64,000 nt of DNA from Marinifilum breve (GCF_003202155.1 NZ_QFLI01000003.1:520265-584264), one strand, 5' to 3'. Positions 50,376 to 59,590 are shown, counted from the stretch's first letter. Numbers and translations: made by a program. Notes: generated by a model not told the origin, from the letters alone.

Positions 50376-52346
50376 ATGAAAGGATTGAAATTTCAAACAC
50401 GACTAATACTAGGCTTTTCAACCATACTTTTATTTAGTTTCATTATTGGCATTATTGCATTCATTGAAATTAAAACCATCAGTAAAAATACAGAGTCTAT
50501 CTATCGCCACCCTTTAACGGTAAGTAATTCTGTTCGTGACATTAACATTAGTATTAACGCCATTCACCGATCTATGAAAGATGTTGTTTTGGCAAAAAAT
50601 ATAGAAGAGTTATATGAATCAATTTTATTAGTCAACAAACACGATCGCCAGGTTTATACCTCATTTAAACTTGTAAAAGAACGTTTCCTTGGTGATAAGG
50701 AGGTGGTAAATGATGCTTATGCCGCCTATCGCGATTGGGAAAAAATCAGAAATGAGGTAATCATGCTAAAAAAAGGCGGTCACGACGAACGAGCTGCTGA
50801 TATTACCAGAGGTCGAGGTGCTTTTCATGTAAATCTTTTGTTCGAGAAAACCAAAATTCTTACCGATTTCGCACAAAATAAAGCGGATGAATTCTATCAT
50901 AACACCATTGAGTCAGGAGAAAAAAGTATTGCTATTCTAATCACGAGTATCTCCTTAATTCTATTGATTAGTTTGGTTACGGCTGTTTGGCTATCAAAAA
51001 GTATTTCCAGACCTATTCATAATTTCATAGAAGAAATTAGTACAATATTCACAAATCAAGATGATTTAATTGATAACGTTCAAAACAAAAGTGAACAGGA
51101 AATTCTTGGAATTACATCAAAAAAGCTGCGATCAGCATATCAAAAACTAAACGATTTTAACAAAGAACTCGATCAAAAGATTGAACAGCGTACATCGGAG
51201 TTAAAAGACGCAAAGGAAATGGCAGAAGAAAGTGAGCAATTAAAATCTGCTTTCCTGGCAAATATGTCTCACGAAATCAGAACTCCATTAAATTCCATAC
51301 TGGGATTTTCGGAATTCCTAAAAAAAGACAATCTGCCTAAAGAGAAGAAAGAGTTGTATCTGAACATGATTGATAATGGAGGACAAAGACTGCTTACCAT
51401 CATCTCCGATATTGTTGACATTTCGAAAATTGAATCCAATCAATTCTCACTTAGCTATGAAATCACTATGCTTAACGAAATCATGGATAATTTAGAACGA
51501 CAATTTGCAATAATTACTAATAAAAAAGGCATAGAACTTAAAGCTGTAAAATCCCTCGATGATTACTCAAGTTTTATTTCAACAGATATTACCAGGCTCT
51601 CACAAGTCATTTCAAACCTATTAGAAAATTCTATAAAATTCACCGATAAAGGAACAATCGAATTTGGATATCAGGTAAACAAGAACAAGTTACTATTCCA
51701 TGTCCGAGACACAGGCATTGGCATTCCAAAAGAATTCCACCATTTAATATTCGAAAGGTTCCGTCAAACCGATACACAAGAATCAAAACTGCATACGGGA
51801 ACAGGTTTAGGACTTTCCATTGCAAGAGGAATCGTAGAGTTATTTGGAGGTGACATTTGGGTTGAATCGGAAGAAGGAACAGGAGCTTGTTTTTATTTTG
51901 AACTTCCTTACCTTCCTACTGCCTCATCGCAAGTGGATAAGAAAATCAAAACAGAAGAATTATTTTTACATACCAACGGAAAAACCATTTTGGTGGTAGA
52001 AGATGAACCGTCTAACTTTATCTATATCCGTGATTTATTAAGTGAATTCAACTATAGTGTAATTCATGCTAAAAATGGCCAGGATGCTGTTGATATCATT
52101 AACACTAAAATAGACATTGATTTAATCCTGATGGACATTAAAATGCCTGTTATGAATGGGCTACAAGCTACTAGAGAAATTAGGAAAACGAATAAAAAAG
52201 TTCCTGTTATTGCTCAAACCGCTTATGCCATGTTGGAAGATAAAAGACAAGCTCTCAATGCTGGTTGCAATGATTATTTGGCGAAACCAATTACCTTTCA
52301 GGCCTTCTCTGAAATTGTACAAAAACATTTAAGTCATAACAATTGA
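50376..52346 (+). CDS. Hybrid sensor histidine kinase/response regulator
   Basis: 656 residues. N-terminal membrane helix (about 12-34), a ~145-residue periplasmic helical sensor of 4HB_MCP type (NAIHRSMKDVVLAKNIEELY), second helix at 183-205, a HAMP-like and coiled-coil linker, then HisKA FLANMSHEIRTPLNSILGF, HATPase (SNLLENSIKF, GTGLGLSIARGIVELFGG) and a C-terminal receiver: ILVVEDEPSNFIYI with the phospho-acceptor in LILMDIKMPVMNG and Lys in DYLAKPI. Thus phosphate can pass internally. Divergent from the PAS kinase. Confidence 0.92.
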   Translation: MKGLKFQTRLILGFSTILLFSFIIGIIAFIEIKTISKNTESIYRHPLTVSNSVRDINISINAIHRSMKDVVLAKNIEELYESILLVNKHDRQVYTSFKLVKERFLGDKEVVNDAYAAYRDWEKIRNEVIMLKKGGHDERAADITRGRGAFHVNLLFEKTKILTDFAQNKADEFYHNTIESGEKSIAILITSISLILLISLVTAVWLSKSISRPIHNFIEEISTIFTNQDDLIDNVQNKSEQEILGITSKKLRSAYQKLNDFNKELDQKIEQRTSELKDAKEMAEESEQLKSAFLANMSHEIRTPLNSILGFSEFLKKDNLPKEKKELYLNMIDNGGQRLLTIISDIVDISKIESNQFSLSYEITMLNEIMDNLERQFAIITNKKGIELKAVKSLDDYSSFISTDITRLSQVISNLLENSIKFTDKGTIEFGYQVNKNKLLFHVRDTGIGIPKEFHHLIFERFRQTDTQESKLHTGTGLGLSIARGIVELFGGDIWVESEEGTGACFYFELPYLPTASSQVDKKIKTEELFLHTNGKTILVVEDEPSNFIYIRDLLSEFNYSVIHAKNGQDAVDIINTKIDIDLILMDIKMPVMNGLQATREIRKTNKKVPVIAQTAYAMLEDKRQALNAGCNDYLAKPITFQAFSEIVQKHLSHNN

Positions 52347-52395
52347 TCAGATTTATATTTTGTAGGTTTATAGAGTAAATAAACCACACCCATTT

Positions 52396-52857
52396 ATGAG
52401 ACGAAAAGAACGAGAAATAAATGATAGAGATCTCATTATTGAAACTCTAAAAAAATCGAATACTTGCCGACTGGCAATACACGACTCGCCTTATCCATAC
52501 ATTGTAGCCTTAAATTATGGCTACGTAAATAATGCTTTGTTTATTCACTGTGCAAAAGAGGGTAAGAAAATTGATCTTCTCAAACAAAACAACAAGGTTG
52601 GCTTTCAAATAAATTTTGGAAGTGAATTAATAAAGCATTCAGAATCCTGTCAGTGGACTACAAAATACAGGTCACTAATGGGAGTTGGAGAAGTTGAAAT
52701 CATTGAGGATTTTGAACAGAAAAGCCAAGGTTTGGATGTTATTATGAAGCATGCTGGAAAATCGGACAATTCCTATCACCCAAGAGCTGTTGAAAAGGTA
52801 TTGATCCTAAAAGTGAATATCATGGACATATCTGGAAAGCAAGCCGGAGAGTGGTAA
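52396..52857 (+). CDS. Pyridoxamine 5'-phosphate oxidase-like flavin protein (NimA-like)
   Basis: 153 residues, a split-barrel flavin-binding fold. RLAIHDSPYPYIVALNYGYV and ALFIHCAKEGKKIDLLKQNN match the nitroimidazole-resistance NimA group; VGFQINFGSELIKHSESCQW and YRSLMGVGEVEIIEDFEQK follow. Members bind FMN or heme; not all confer resistance. Alone in its transcription unit downstream of the hybrid kinase (50 bp). Followed by an imperfect inverted repeat CTGACAG/CTGTCAG. Confidence 0.8.
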   Translation: MRRKEREINDRDLIIETLKKSNTCRLAIHDSPYPYIVALNYGYVNNALFIHCAKEGKKIDLLKQNNKVGFQINFGSELIKHSESCQWTTKYRSLMGVGEVEIIEDFEQKSQGLDVIMKHAGKSDNSYHPRAVEKVLILKVNIMDISGKQAGEW

Positions 52858-52930
52858 CGAAACTACAATTTACAAGATCCAAATCCCAAGTTTTAAAAAG
52901 ACGCTGACAGGTTCTTTGAACGCTGTCAGG

Positions 52931-52979
52931 CCTTTATCCTTTATCCTTTATCCTTTATCCTTTATCCTTTATCCTTTAT
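52931..52979 (+). repeat. (CCTTTAT)7 heptamer repeat
   Basis: Seven perfect 7-mers (52931-52979) followed by CCTTTTT, ending at the stop codon of the second MATE gene. It lies just after the hairpin GCTGACAG/CTGTCAGG. Confidence 0.95.
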
Positions 52980-52984
52980 CCTTT

Positions 52985-54352
52985 TTAAACTTTTTTCAAC
53001 TTCCACCTTCCTGTTTTAAACCAATACAGGGCGGTTAAAGTTAAAACAGCTTCCGCAATAATAATTGCATAAAATACTCCTTTTTGATCCCAACCAAATT
53101 GAATTGCCAACAGGTAAGCAACAGGAATTTCAACAATCCAAAAACTAATCAAGTTTAATAAGGTTGGCGTTTGCGTGTCGCCTGCCCCATTTATTGAGTT
53201 TAGCAAAACCATTCCCATTCCGTAGAAAATAAATCCACAACTAATAATTTTTAGTGCTTGAATTCCATTTACTAAGATCCCTTGATCATCAGTAAACAAC
53301 TCAATAAAATATGCTGGGAACAAAAAGAATACAACTCCTATCAATCCCAGAAACACTACATTAATTCTTCCTGCAGCCCACACCGATTTTTCTGCACGTT
53401 CTGACTGATTGGCACCTAAGTTTTGACCAACCAAAGTAGCTGCGGCATTGCTCAAACCCCAGGATGGTAATAAAATGAATATCAAAATACGGATTGCAAT
53501 GGTATAACCTGCAATGGCAGCACTACCAAACTCAGCCATAATCCTCATCAAACCAATCCAGCTTGATGTTGCAATAATGTTCTGCCCTATTCCTCCTAAC
53601 GACAATTTAATCAGTTTCTTTATGGTTTTCCATTTCAAGGTGAAATGCTCTATCTTGATGTGTATCTTACCACTTCCTTTAAACAACAAAACAAACTGAT
53701 AAACCACAGCCAAACCTCTACCAATACTAGTTGCAATTGCAGCACCTTCAACGCCCATAGCAGGAATTGGACCTAGACCAAAAATCAATAATGGATCCAG
53801 AATAATGTTTAAACAGTTGGCAATAATCAACACTCGCATAGATAGTGCAGCATCTCCAGCTGATCGAAATATCGCATTGTTAATAAACAGCAACATGATA
53901 ATCATGTTACTGCCCAAAATAATGCTTGCATACCCCGACATCTCATTCACAATGGTAGCATTTGCGCCCATTAGTCGCAGCAAGTCTTTCGAAAAGAAAA
54001 TTCCAACTACTGCGATAAAAAATGAGGCTATCGCTCCTGTTAGAATGGCCTGACTTGAGACTTTTGCAGCTTTCTCGAACTTTTTTTCTCCAACTCTTCG
54101 GGCTACCAAAGCTGTTGTCGCCATCGATAAACCAAACCCTATGGCATATACAATGGTTGTTATCGATTCAGTAATCCCTACAGTTGCAACTGCATCATCG
54201 CCGAGTTGGGATACAAATAAAATATCCGCTATAGCAAAAACCGATTCAAAAATCATTTCCAATACCATTGGTATTGCCAGCATAAATAAGGCTTTCCCAA
54301 TTCTTCCATTGGTATAATCTTTTTCTTCTCCTGATAAGGATTCCTTAATCAT
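52985..54352 (-). CDS. MATE family efflux transporter (second)
   Basis: About 455 residues counted from ATG 54352 (MIKESLSGEEKDYTNGRIGK); other in-frame starts at 54427 and TTG 54487 would add 25 or 45 polar residues and the true start is uncertain. Helices follow the MATE pattern: MVLEMIFESVFAIADILFVS, GLSMATTALVARRVGEKKFE, GGIGQNIIATSSWIGLMRIM and GNAAATLVGQNLGANQSERA-type residues (QNLGA). It should export drugs or other cations. Expression may be governed by the unusual leader region at 54500-54762 (two short ORFs with strong Shine-Dalgarno sites). Confidence 0.85.
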   Translation of the reverse strand: MIKESLSGEEKDYTNGRIGKALFMLAIPMVLEMIFESVFAIADILFVSQLGDDAVATVGITESITTIVYAIGFGLSMATTALVARRVGEKKFEKAAKVSSQAILTGAIASFFIAVVGIFFSKDLLRLMGANATIVNEMSGYASIILGSNMIIMLLFINNAIFRSAGDAALSMRVLIIANCLNIILDPLLIFGLGPIPAMGVEGAAIATSIGRGLAVVYQFVLLFKGSGKIHIKIEHFTLKWKTIKKLIKLSLGGIGQNIIATSSWIGLMRIMAEFGSAAIAGYTIAIRILIFILLPSWGLSNAAATLVGQNLGANQSERAEKSVWAAGRINVVFLGLIGVVFFLFPAYFIELFTDDQGILVNGIQALKIISCGFIFYGMGMVLLNSINGAGDTQTPTLLNLISFWIVEIPVAYLLAIQFGWDQKGVFYAIIIAEAVLTLTALYWFKTGRWKLKKV

Positions 54353-54405
54353 ATTAAACAATTGCCTTCCTCGGTCAATTGCCTTTACTCGTAAAAATTT
54401 CTCTT

Positions 54406-54549
54406 TTAAATTGCTATTATAGTGCATTTTCGTTTTCGCTTTTGATGATGAATTAAACTCTTTATTTTTCCTTCTGTCTTGAAACAATTATTTGCTTCAA
54501 CTTTCACGAGCTCCGCAAATGGGGCACAATAATTCATAGGTGTGTTCAT
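54406..54549 (-). CDS. Possible 47-codon leader ORF overlapping MATE gene region
   Basis: ATG at 54549 follows GGAGG (54561-54557) at a 7-nt spacing; the ORF runs to a TAA near 54406-54408 and would overlap the ATG at 54427. Its start MNTPMNYCAPF resembles NTPCNYLS of the 14-codon ORF upstream. Such a strong SD site is rare in Bacteroidetes. I am unsure that it is translated. Confidence 0.35.
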   Translation of the reverse strand: MNTPMNYCAPFAELVKVEANNCFKTEGKIKSLIHHQKRKRKCTIIAI

Positions 54550-54640
54550 AATTTTTCCTCCATTAAAATTTTAGGTATATAAAAATTGTATCGGGCGGCC
54601 TACGCCTCCGTTACTTCTGATTAATAATGTCTATAGAATA

Positions 54641-54711
54641 AGGAAAGCTTAAGCTGTTTAGCTCAGATAATTACAAGGTGTATTTGTGACAATTTTATTC
54701 ATAGCTTTCCT
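54641..54711 (-). promoter_or_regulatory. SD-sequestering inverted repeat around a 14-codon leader ORF
   Basis: Minus strand AGGAAAGCT (54711-54703, part of GGAGGAAAGCTATG) is perfectly complementary to AGCTTTCCT (54649-54641) just after the stop codon. The stem would mask the SD and close the leader ORF inside its loop. Translation of the ORF should open it, giving a possible attenuator or translational switch ahead of the MATE gene. Confidence 0.5.
54658..54702 (-). CDS. 14-codon leader peptide ORF with a strong Shine-Dalgarno
   Basis: MNKIVTNTPCNYLS, from ATG 54702 to TAA 54658. GGAGG (54713-54709) lies 6 nt upstream, near ideal spacing, although Bacteroidetes mRNAs seldom carry SD sites. 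The transcript start predicted from the promoter at 54733-54762 is near 54726, leaving only a short leader before it. Short size means coding status is inferred from the SD and layout, not from homology. Confidence 0.4.
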   Translation of the reverse strand: MNKIVTNTPCNYLS

Positions 54712-54732
54712 CCGTTTTTTGCGTGAGTATCA

Positions 54733-54762
54733 CAAATATAAATCAATTTATTTAATTCCCAA
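54733..54762 (-). promoter_or_regulatory. Bacteroidetes promoter: TTG, 19 bp, TATATTTG
   Basis: Minus strand: TTG (54762-54760), exactly 19-bp spacer, TATATTTG (54740-54733). Best promoter match in the window; drives the leader and MATE gene. Confidence 0.75.
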
Positions 54763-54894
54763 CAAAATATTTTCTTGTTACAAACTGAATACCAGCTAAA
54801 AATTTGAATTGAAGCTAACAAATGTTCTTTTTTATGCTCCGAAATTTCCGTAGTATTGAGGTCTAGCAACAAACCAAATAAATCTTAATAAAAA

Positions 54895-57474
54895 ATGAAC
54901 AAGATCGTTGTATCAGCCTTGGCTGTAATACTAAGTGTAAACCTTTGTTTTGCCACCTCTGGCGAGGATAACAAGCAACAGACAATTAAAAATTGGCTAA
55001 TTACTGATGCCATCGAACTCCATCTTCCAGCATTCAACACAACAGAAGATTTTGGCGGAAGTACTTTCAAACTGAAAAATCTTTTGCAGGAAAACCAAAT
55101 GGACCTTTGCAAAATTGCTCCTAAAGAATCAGACAAACTAAACTGGAACAATGAGCAATTGACCTGGAAAAAGAAAAATGTCAACTCTAAAGGTTTTCTT
55201 TCTCTTCCGAATAAGGAAAACAAATTGTACTATCTGGTTTCATATCTAAACACCGACCAATGGGGTGAATTTGAGCTATCATTAAAAAGCTTCCCTATGA
55301 TTGAGGTTTATGTGGATGGCAAAAAGCAATTATCGCAATACAAACACGAAGCAGATAAAGCCAAGGAATCGAGCAAAAGTCTAAAACTAGAACAAGGACA
55401 CCACAAAATTGTTGTGAAAGTGCTAAGTGGTTCTAAAAACAATCAGTTTCAACTTGCTTTAAAATCCAAAAATGATGCAAATGCTTTTGAATTGAGTCTT
55501 TCTCCAAAACAATTTATGGATATCAACAAAGTATTAGATGGTACAAAAGTAAAAAATACTGCTTTATCATTCGACGGAAAATATGCTTTGATTTCTTATA
55601 GCAGAACCTTACCTCCATCAGATAAGAGTGAGAGCTGGAAAGAAATCCAAGAAATTGAAACTGGCAAAATTCTTTACACGTTCAGAGGAACGCAACTATC
55701 AAACATCACTTGGTTGCCTACTGGAAATCAAATTTCGTATACAAAAAGCTATAATGGCAAAACATCAGTTTTTGTATTCGATTTTGAAAAAAATACCGAG
55801 AAACAAATTGCTGAAAACATTGCTGATTTTTCATCATACACTTGGTCTCCAAATGGAAAATTTATCATCTACAGTGTAGGTAAAAGCAATTCTGAAGATT
55901 GGAAAATGAAGAAATTCCAGGGAATGGAAGATCGTTTGCCATGGTACAGATACAGATCATTCCTATACAAATTAGATGTTGCAAGTGGAGTAAAACAGCG
56001 CCTTACTTATGGAACTTTAAGTACTGATTTGGCTGATATTAGTGCAGATGGAAAAAGTATCCTTTTCACAACATCTCGCCCTGATTACAGTGGCTACCCT
56101 TATTTCAAACAGAATCTTTACCAAATGAATGTTGAAACTTTTAAAGTGGAAAGCATTTGGGAAGATAAATTGGTATCAGGACAAGCTCAATACTCTCCTG
56201 ATAGCAAACAACTGTTGGTACAAGGTGGCCCTTCTTGCTTTGGAAAGGTTGGTGAGAATATAGGCAATCATCCTATTGCCAACAATTACGATGGACAGCT
56301 ATACATTTACGATCTTACTTCTAAAAATGTAGATCCTATCACCTACAATTTCGATCCTGCAATTGATGCAGCAATTTGGAACAAGTCTGATAATAAGATT
56401 TACATCAAAGCACAAGACAAAGACTACGTGAAACTATTCAGCTATGATATTGCTTCGAAAGAATTTACCGAATTGAATTCAAATTCAGATGTAGTTCGAG
56501 GTTTTGATTTGTCGGAAAATGGAAAAACATTAAGCTATGTGGCTTGTGGAATTTCTAGTCCGTATAAAGCATTTACCTATGATATTGCTTCTAAGGCAAA
56601 TCAGGTAATTGCAAATCCTGAAAAGGATCACCTGAAAAATGTGATGTTAGGTAAAAACGAAGATTGGAATTTTACCAAAGAAGATGGAACAACTATTATT
56701 GGTCGTGTTTACTATCCTCCAAATTTCGATTCCAATAAAAAATATCCACTAATTGTAAACTATTACGGAGGAACTTCTCCTGTTGAAAGAAGTTTTGGTG
56801 GTCGTTATCCTTTGAATATGTATGCAGCCATGGGTTATGTAGTGTACTTACTACAACCAAGTGGTGCTACAGGATTTGGTCAGGAATTCTCGGCTCGTCA
56901 CCAAAACAATTGGGGCATTATTACTGCCGATGAAATTATTAATGGGACAAAGAAGTTTATCAAAGAACATTCATTTATCGATGCAGATAAAGTTGGATGT
57001 ATTGGTGCTTCATATGGTGGTTTTACAACGCAGTTGCTACAAACCAGAACTGATATTTTTGCTGCAGCCATCTCTCATGCTGGTATCAGCGATATCACCA
57101 GCTATTGGGGTGAAGGTTATTGGGGCTATTCATACAGCATGAATGCAACAGGAAAATCATTCCCTTGGAACAGAAAAGACATCTATGTAGATCAAAGTCC
57201 ATTATTTAATGCTGATAAAATTACGACTCCAATGCTATTGTTACATGGTAGCCAAGATACCAATGTGCCATTGGGAGAAAGTATTCAAATGTACCAGGCA
57301 TTAAAACTACTAGGCAAAGATGTAGAGTTTGTGCAGGTTAAAGGTCAGGATCATTTGATTCAAAACTACAACAAACGCATTCTTTGGAACAATACCATCT
57401 TTGCATACTTTGCAAAATACCTAAAAGATCAGCCACAATGGTGGGATGAATTGTATCCGGATAAGAATTTATAA
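54895..57474 (+). CDS. S9 family prolyl oligopeptidase-like peptidase, exported
   Basis: 859 residues with signal peptide (MNKIVVSALAVILSVNLCFA). A long N-terminal region of beta repeats (WD/propeller-like, e.g. FSSYTWSPNGKFIIYSVGKS) is followed from ~residue 600 by the alpha/beta hydrolase domain: Ser in GCIGASYGGFTTQLLQTR, Asp in MLLLHGSQDTNVPLGES and His in VKGQDHLIQ. The oxyanion region is IVNYYGGTSPV. It cleaves peptides after proline or a similar residue, outside the cytosol. The gene ends in a terminator, followed by a hairpin array. Confidence 0.9.
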   Translation: MNKIVVSALAVILSVNLCFATSGEDNKQQTIKNWLITDAIELHLPAFNTTEDFGGSTFKLKNLLQENQMDLCKIAPKESDKLNWNNEQLTWKKKNVNSKGFLSLPNKENKLYYLVSYLNTDQWGEFELSLKSFPMIEVYVDGKKQLSQYKHEADKAKESSKSLKLEQGHHKIVVKVLSGSKNNQFQLALKSKNDANAFELSLSPKQFMDINKVLDGTKVKNTALSFDGKYALISYSRTLPPSDKSESWKEIQEIETGKILYTFRGTQLSNITWLPTGNQISYTKSYNGKTSVFVFDFEKNTEKQIAENIADFSSYTWSPNGKFIIYSVGKSNSEDWKMKKFQGMEDRLPWYRYRSFLYKLDVASGVKQRLTYGTLSTDLADISADGKSILFTTSRPDYSGYPYFKQNLYQMNVETFKVESIWEDKLVSGQAQYSPDSKQLLVQGGPSCFGKVGENIGNHPIANNYDGQLYIYDLTSKNVDPITYNFDPAIDAAIWNKSDNKIYIKAQDKDYVKLFSYDIASKEFTELNSNSDVVRGFDLSENGKTLSYVACGISSPYKAFTYDIASKANQVIANPEKDHLKNVMLGKNEDWNFTKEDGTTIIGRVYYPPNFDSNKKYPLIVNYYGGTSPVERSFGGRYPLNMYAAMGYVVYLLQPSGATGFGQEFSARHQNNWGIITADEIINGTKKFIKEHSFIDADKVGCIGASYGGFTTQLLQTRTDIFAAAISHAGISDITSYWGEGYWGYSYSMNATGKSFPWNRKDIYVDQSPLFNADKITTPMLLLHGSQDTNVPLGESIQMYQALKLLGKDVEFVQVKGQDHLIQNYNKRILWNNTIFAYFAKYLKDQPQWWDELYPDKNL

Positions 57475-57487
57475 CCAGATAAATTAA

Positions 57488-57520
57488 AAGAGATTGGCAA
57501 TTGTCAATCTCTTTTTTTTA
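57488..57520 (+). terminator. Terminator of S9 peptidase gene
   Basis: Stem GAGATTG/CAATCTC (57490-57496, 57505-57511) followed by eight T. Confidence 0.85.
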
Positions 57521-57554
57521 TCCACAACTATTTTGGGGAAGTAATTTTTTTTCA

Positions 57555-57792
57555 GAATTGACTTCCCCAAGTTGGGGAGGGTCTCTTTTTTTTAAACAAG
57601 CTTCCCCAAGCTGGGGAAAGGCCATTTTTAAAAACGATACCCTTTCCCAGTTTGGGGAAAGACCCTTTTTTCTAAAATCACGTTTTCCCAGCTTGGGAAA
57701 GGTCTATTTTTTTCAATTCTAGTTTTCCCAACTTGGGGAAGGCTTTTATTTTTCATATTGCATTTTCCCAGCTTGGGGAAGGGCTTCTTTTT
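57555..57792. repeat. Six-unit hairpin array, 40-bp period
   Basis: Six imperfect palindromes of the type TTTTCCCAGCTTGGGGAAGG, centred near 57571, 57611, 57651, 57691, 57731 and 57771, each followed by C/T-rich GGCnTTTTTTTC. The step is 40 bp throughout. Forty is not a multiple of three and the frame changes at every unit, so the ORFs readable through it on both strands are not real. It fills 57521-57800 of the gap between peptidase and yaaA; nothing else seen in 57800-57932. Confidence 0.9.
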
Positions 57793-57932
57793 TTCAAAGG
57801 AGCTTTCCAAAAATGTGAATACCTTCATTTTGTCATAGATAGAAACTAATGCAATATCAATAATGATAAACTCTATTGATGCTTATATGAATAATACTTA
57901 CTTTTAAGAATCAAAAATTAAAAGGACAGAAC

Positions 57933-58703
57933 ATGCTAATAGTTATATCACCTGCAAAAACATTAGATTTTGAATCTCAAATAAAAACAGATATTTATTC
58001 GGAAGCGAGCTTTACGAAAGATGCAGAACAGTTAATTAAAATTCTTCGCAAACTTAAAGTTGATGAAATAGGAGATTTCATGGGCATTAGCCCTAAACTA
58101 GCTCAATTGAATTTTGAACGTTTCCACCAATGGAATTTGCCTTTTACACCAGATAATGCCAAGCAAGCATTATTGGCATTTAAAGGCGATGTATATACTG
58201 GAATTGATGCAGGAAGTTTAAGCGATACTGATTTTGAAAATGCACAATCGCAATTGCGTATTCTTTCAGGTTTGTATGGCGTTTTAAAACCTATGGATTT
58301 AATACAGGCTTATCGTTTAGAGATGGGTAAAAAACTGGAAAACAGAAAAGGAAAAGATCTGTATGAATTTTGGGGAGATAAAATCACGAAATCCATTAAT
58401 AAAGATTTAAAAGAATACGATCACAAACATTTAATTAATCTGGCATCAAACGAGTATTATAAATCGATAAAAGCAAAGCAAATAAATGCCGAGATCGTTA
58501 CTCCTGCTTTTAAAGATTTGAAGAATGGACAATACAAAATGATCAGCTTCTTCGCTAAAAAAGCACGAGGATTAATGACTCGATTCATTATTCAGAATGG
58601 AATCACAAATCCTGAAGACTTAAAAGCTTTTGATTTAGATGGATATATCTATAATCCTAATCTATCAAAAGATAATGCTCCTGTTTTCACCCGTGATCAT
58701 TAG
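57933..58703 (+). CDS. yaaA: Peroxide stress protein YaaA
   Basis: 256 residues, full length for the family. Motifs: MLIVISPAKTLDFE at the start (DUF328 signature), KLAQLNFERFHQW, ALLAFKGDVYTGIDA, LSGLYGVLKPMDLIQAYRLE, LINLASNEYYKS and MISFFAKKARGLMTRFII. YaaA lowers free iron and protects DNA during H2O2 stress in E. coli and binds DNA-like substrates. It stands in its own short unit, upstream of a gene of unknown function (109 bp gap). No OxyR- or PerR-like box was noticed. Confidence 0.92.
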   Translation: MLIVISPAKTLDFESQIKTDIYSEASFTKDAEQLIKILRKLKVDEIGDFMGISPKLAQLNFERFHQWNLPFTPDNAKQALLAFKGDVYTGIDAGSLSDTDFENAQSQLRILSGLYGVLKPMDLIQAYRLEMGKKLENRKGKDLYEFWGDKITKSINKDLKEYDHKHLINLASNEYYKSIKAKQINAEIVTPAFKDLKNGQYKMISFFAKKARGLMTRFIIQNGITNPEDLKAFDLDGYIYNPNLSKDNAPVFTRDH

Positions 58704-58812
58704 AGAAAATTTACATTATTAAAAAGAGTTTTAGGTCTTGTTTTTACTATCAATTTTTACTATGTTTAAGTGTAAGACAATCCGAGTATTAACCCCTTAA
58801 TTCCTTCTACAT

Positions 58813-59526
58813 ATGATCACTGAAAACTATGTTGTAAAGTATGGTAGTCTTCTAAAAGAAGAAACACTGGAAGTTATAGATGATAAAATAATACCTAATA
58901 CCATTGTTCTTGAAGCGACCAATCCGTTTCCGGGATACTATGAGTATTATGATGGTTTTCAGAAAGATGTTCAGCCTCATTATATTTATTTAGTATTAGA
59001 TAGAAGATATGATTTAGAAGAGTTTACTCGAGCTACTCAAAAAATAATGAGCTACTTCGAGGCTAAGTTCCATGCTGCAATAGGTACGATTACCATTTAT
59101 AATGATATACACTATGTAATTCGTATCAGAAGACTTAATACTTACGATCAAGTAAAAGAATTGCAGGAGTGTTATCAATCCGAAGGAATCACCTTTAAAA
59201 TGAATGGTTCTATTCCGCACAATTCAAAAGCTATGATCCAATTGGATAAGTTTTTTGCATTGGATATCATCGAGGATGGATACTTTAAAGATCATATTGA
59301 ACCAAATCATGGATATTTTACCATTCCTGAAAAGCTAAACTGGAAGCAATTTGAGCAATTAACAAAGAAAGTGAAGTACAATATGGAGATGATTCACTTT
59401 GATGTTTCTCTGGGCTTTATTTACGATCATTTTAAAGCTATTGATATGATCAGAGTTTATGCTGAAAACTTAGATTTGGATTTGATGAAGAAAATTCGAG
59501 CTAAATACATTGAAAGAATAAAATAG
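58813..59526 (+). CDS. Conserved protein of unknown function
   Basis: 237 residues, soluble, alpha/beta, no signal or membrane part. Hydrophobic strands alternate with helices (YIYLVLDRRYDLEEFTRATQ, AAIGTITIYNDIHYVIRIRR, IHFDVSLGFIYDHFKAIDM). It is rich in Tyr, Lys, Glu and Ile, with no zinc, nucleotide or catalytic motif that I can identify. Codon use looks like its neighbours, and it ends in a strong terminator after a 109-bp spacing from yaaA. Not recognised as a family. Confidence 0.7.
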   Translation: MITENYVVKYGSLLKEETLEVIDDKIIPNTIVLEATNPFPGYYEYYDGFQKDVQPHYIYLVLDRRYDLEEFTRATQKIMSYFEAKFHAAIGTITIYNDIHYVIRIRRLNTYDQVKELQECYQSEGITFKMNGSIPHNSKAMIQLDKFFALDIIEDGYFKDHIEPNHGYFTIPEKLNWKQFEQLTKKVKYNMEMIHFDVSLGFIYDHFKAIDMIRVYAENLDLDLMKKIRAKYIERIK

Positions 59527-59536
59527 AGATACAAAA

Positions 59537-59578
59537 CAAAAAAAGGAGGTTTTCAAAATTGAAAACCTCCTTTTTTTA
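59537..59578. terminator. Strong bidirectional terminator
   Basis: 13-bp stem AAAGGAGGTTTTC/GAAAACCTCCTTT with A-run and T-run flanks between convergent genes. Confidence 0.93.
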
Positions 59579-59590
59579 TGCAATATTTTC

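Noticed and set aside
54500-54561. Zinc-ribbon-like reading frame (LLCPICGARES) in the leader of the second MATE gene
   Set aside because: An in-frame TAA precedes it with no start codon between, so it could only be a gene remnant; too short to call.
57501-57828. ORFs on both strands through the 40-bp hairpin array
   Set aside because: Forty is not a multiple of three; each unit is in another frame, and both strands give similar spurious peptides.
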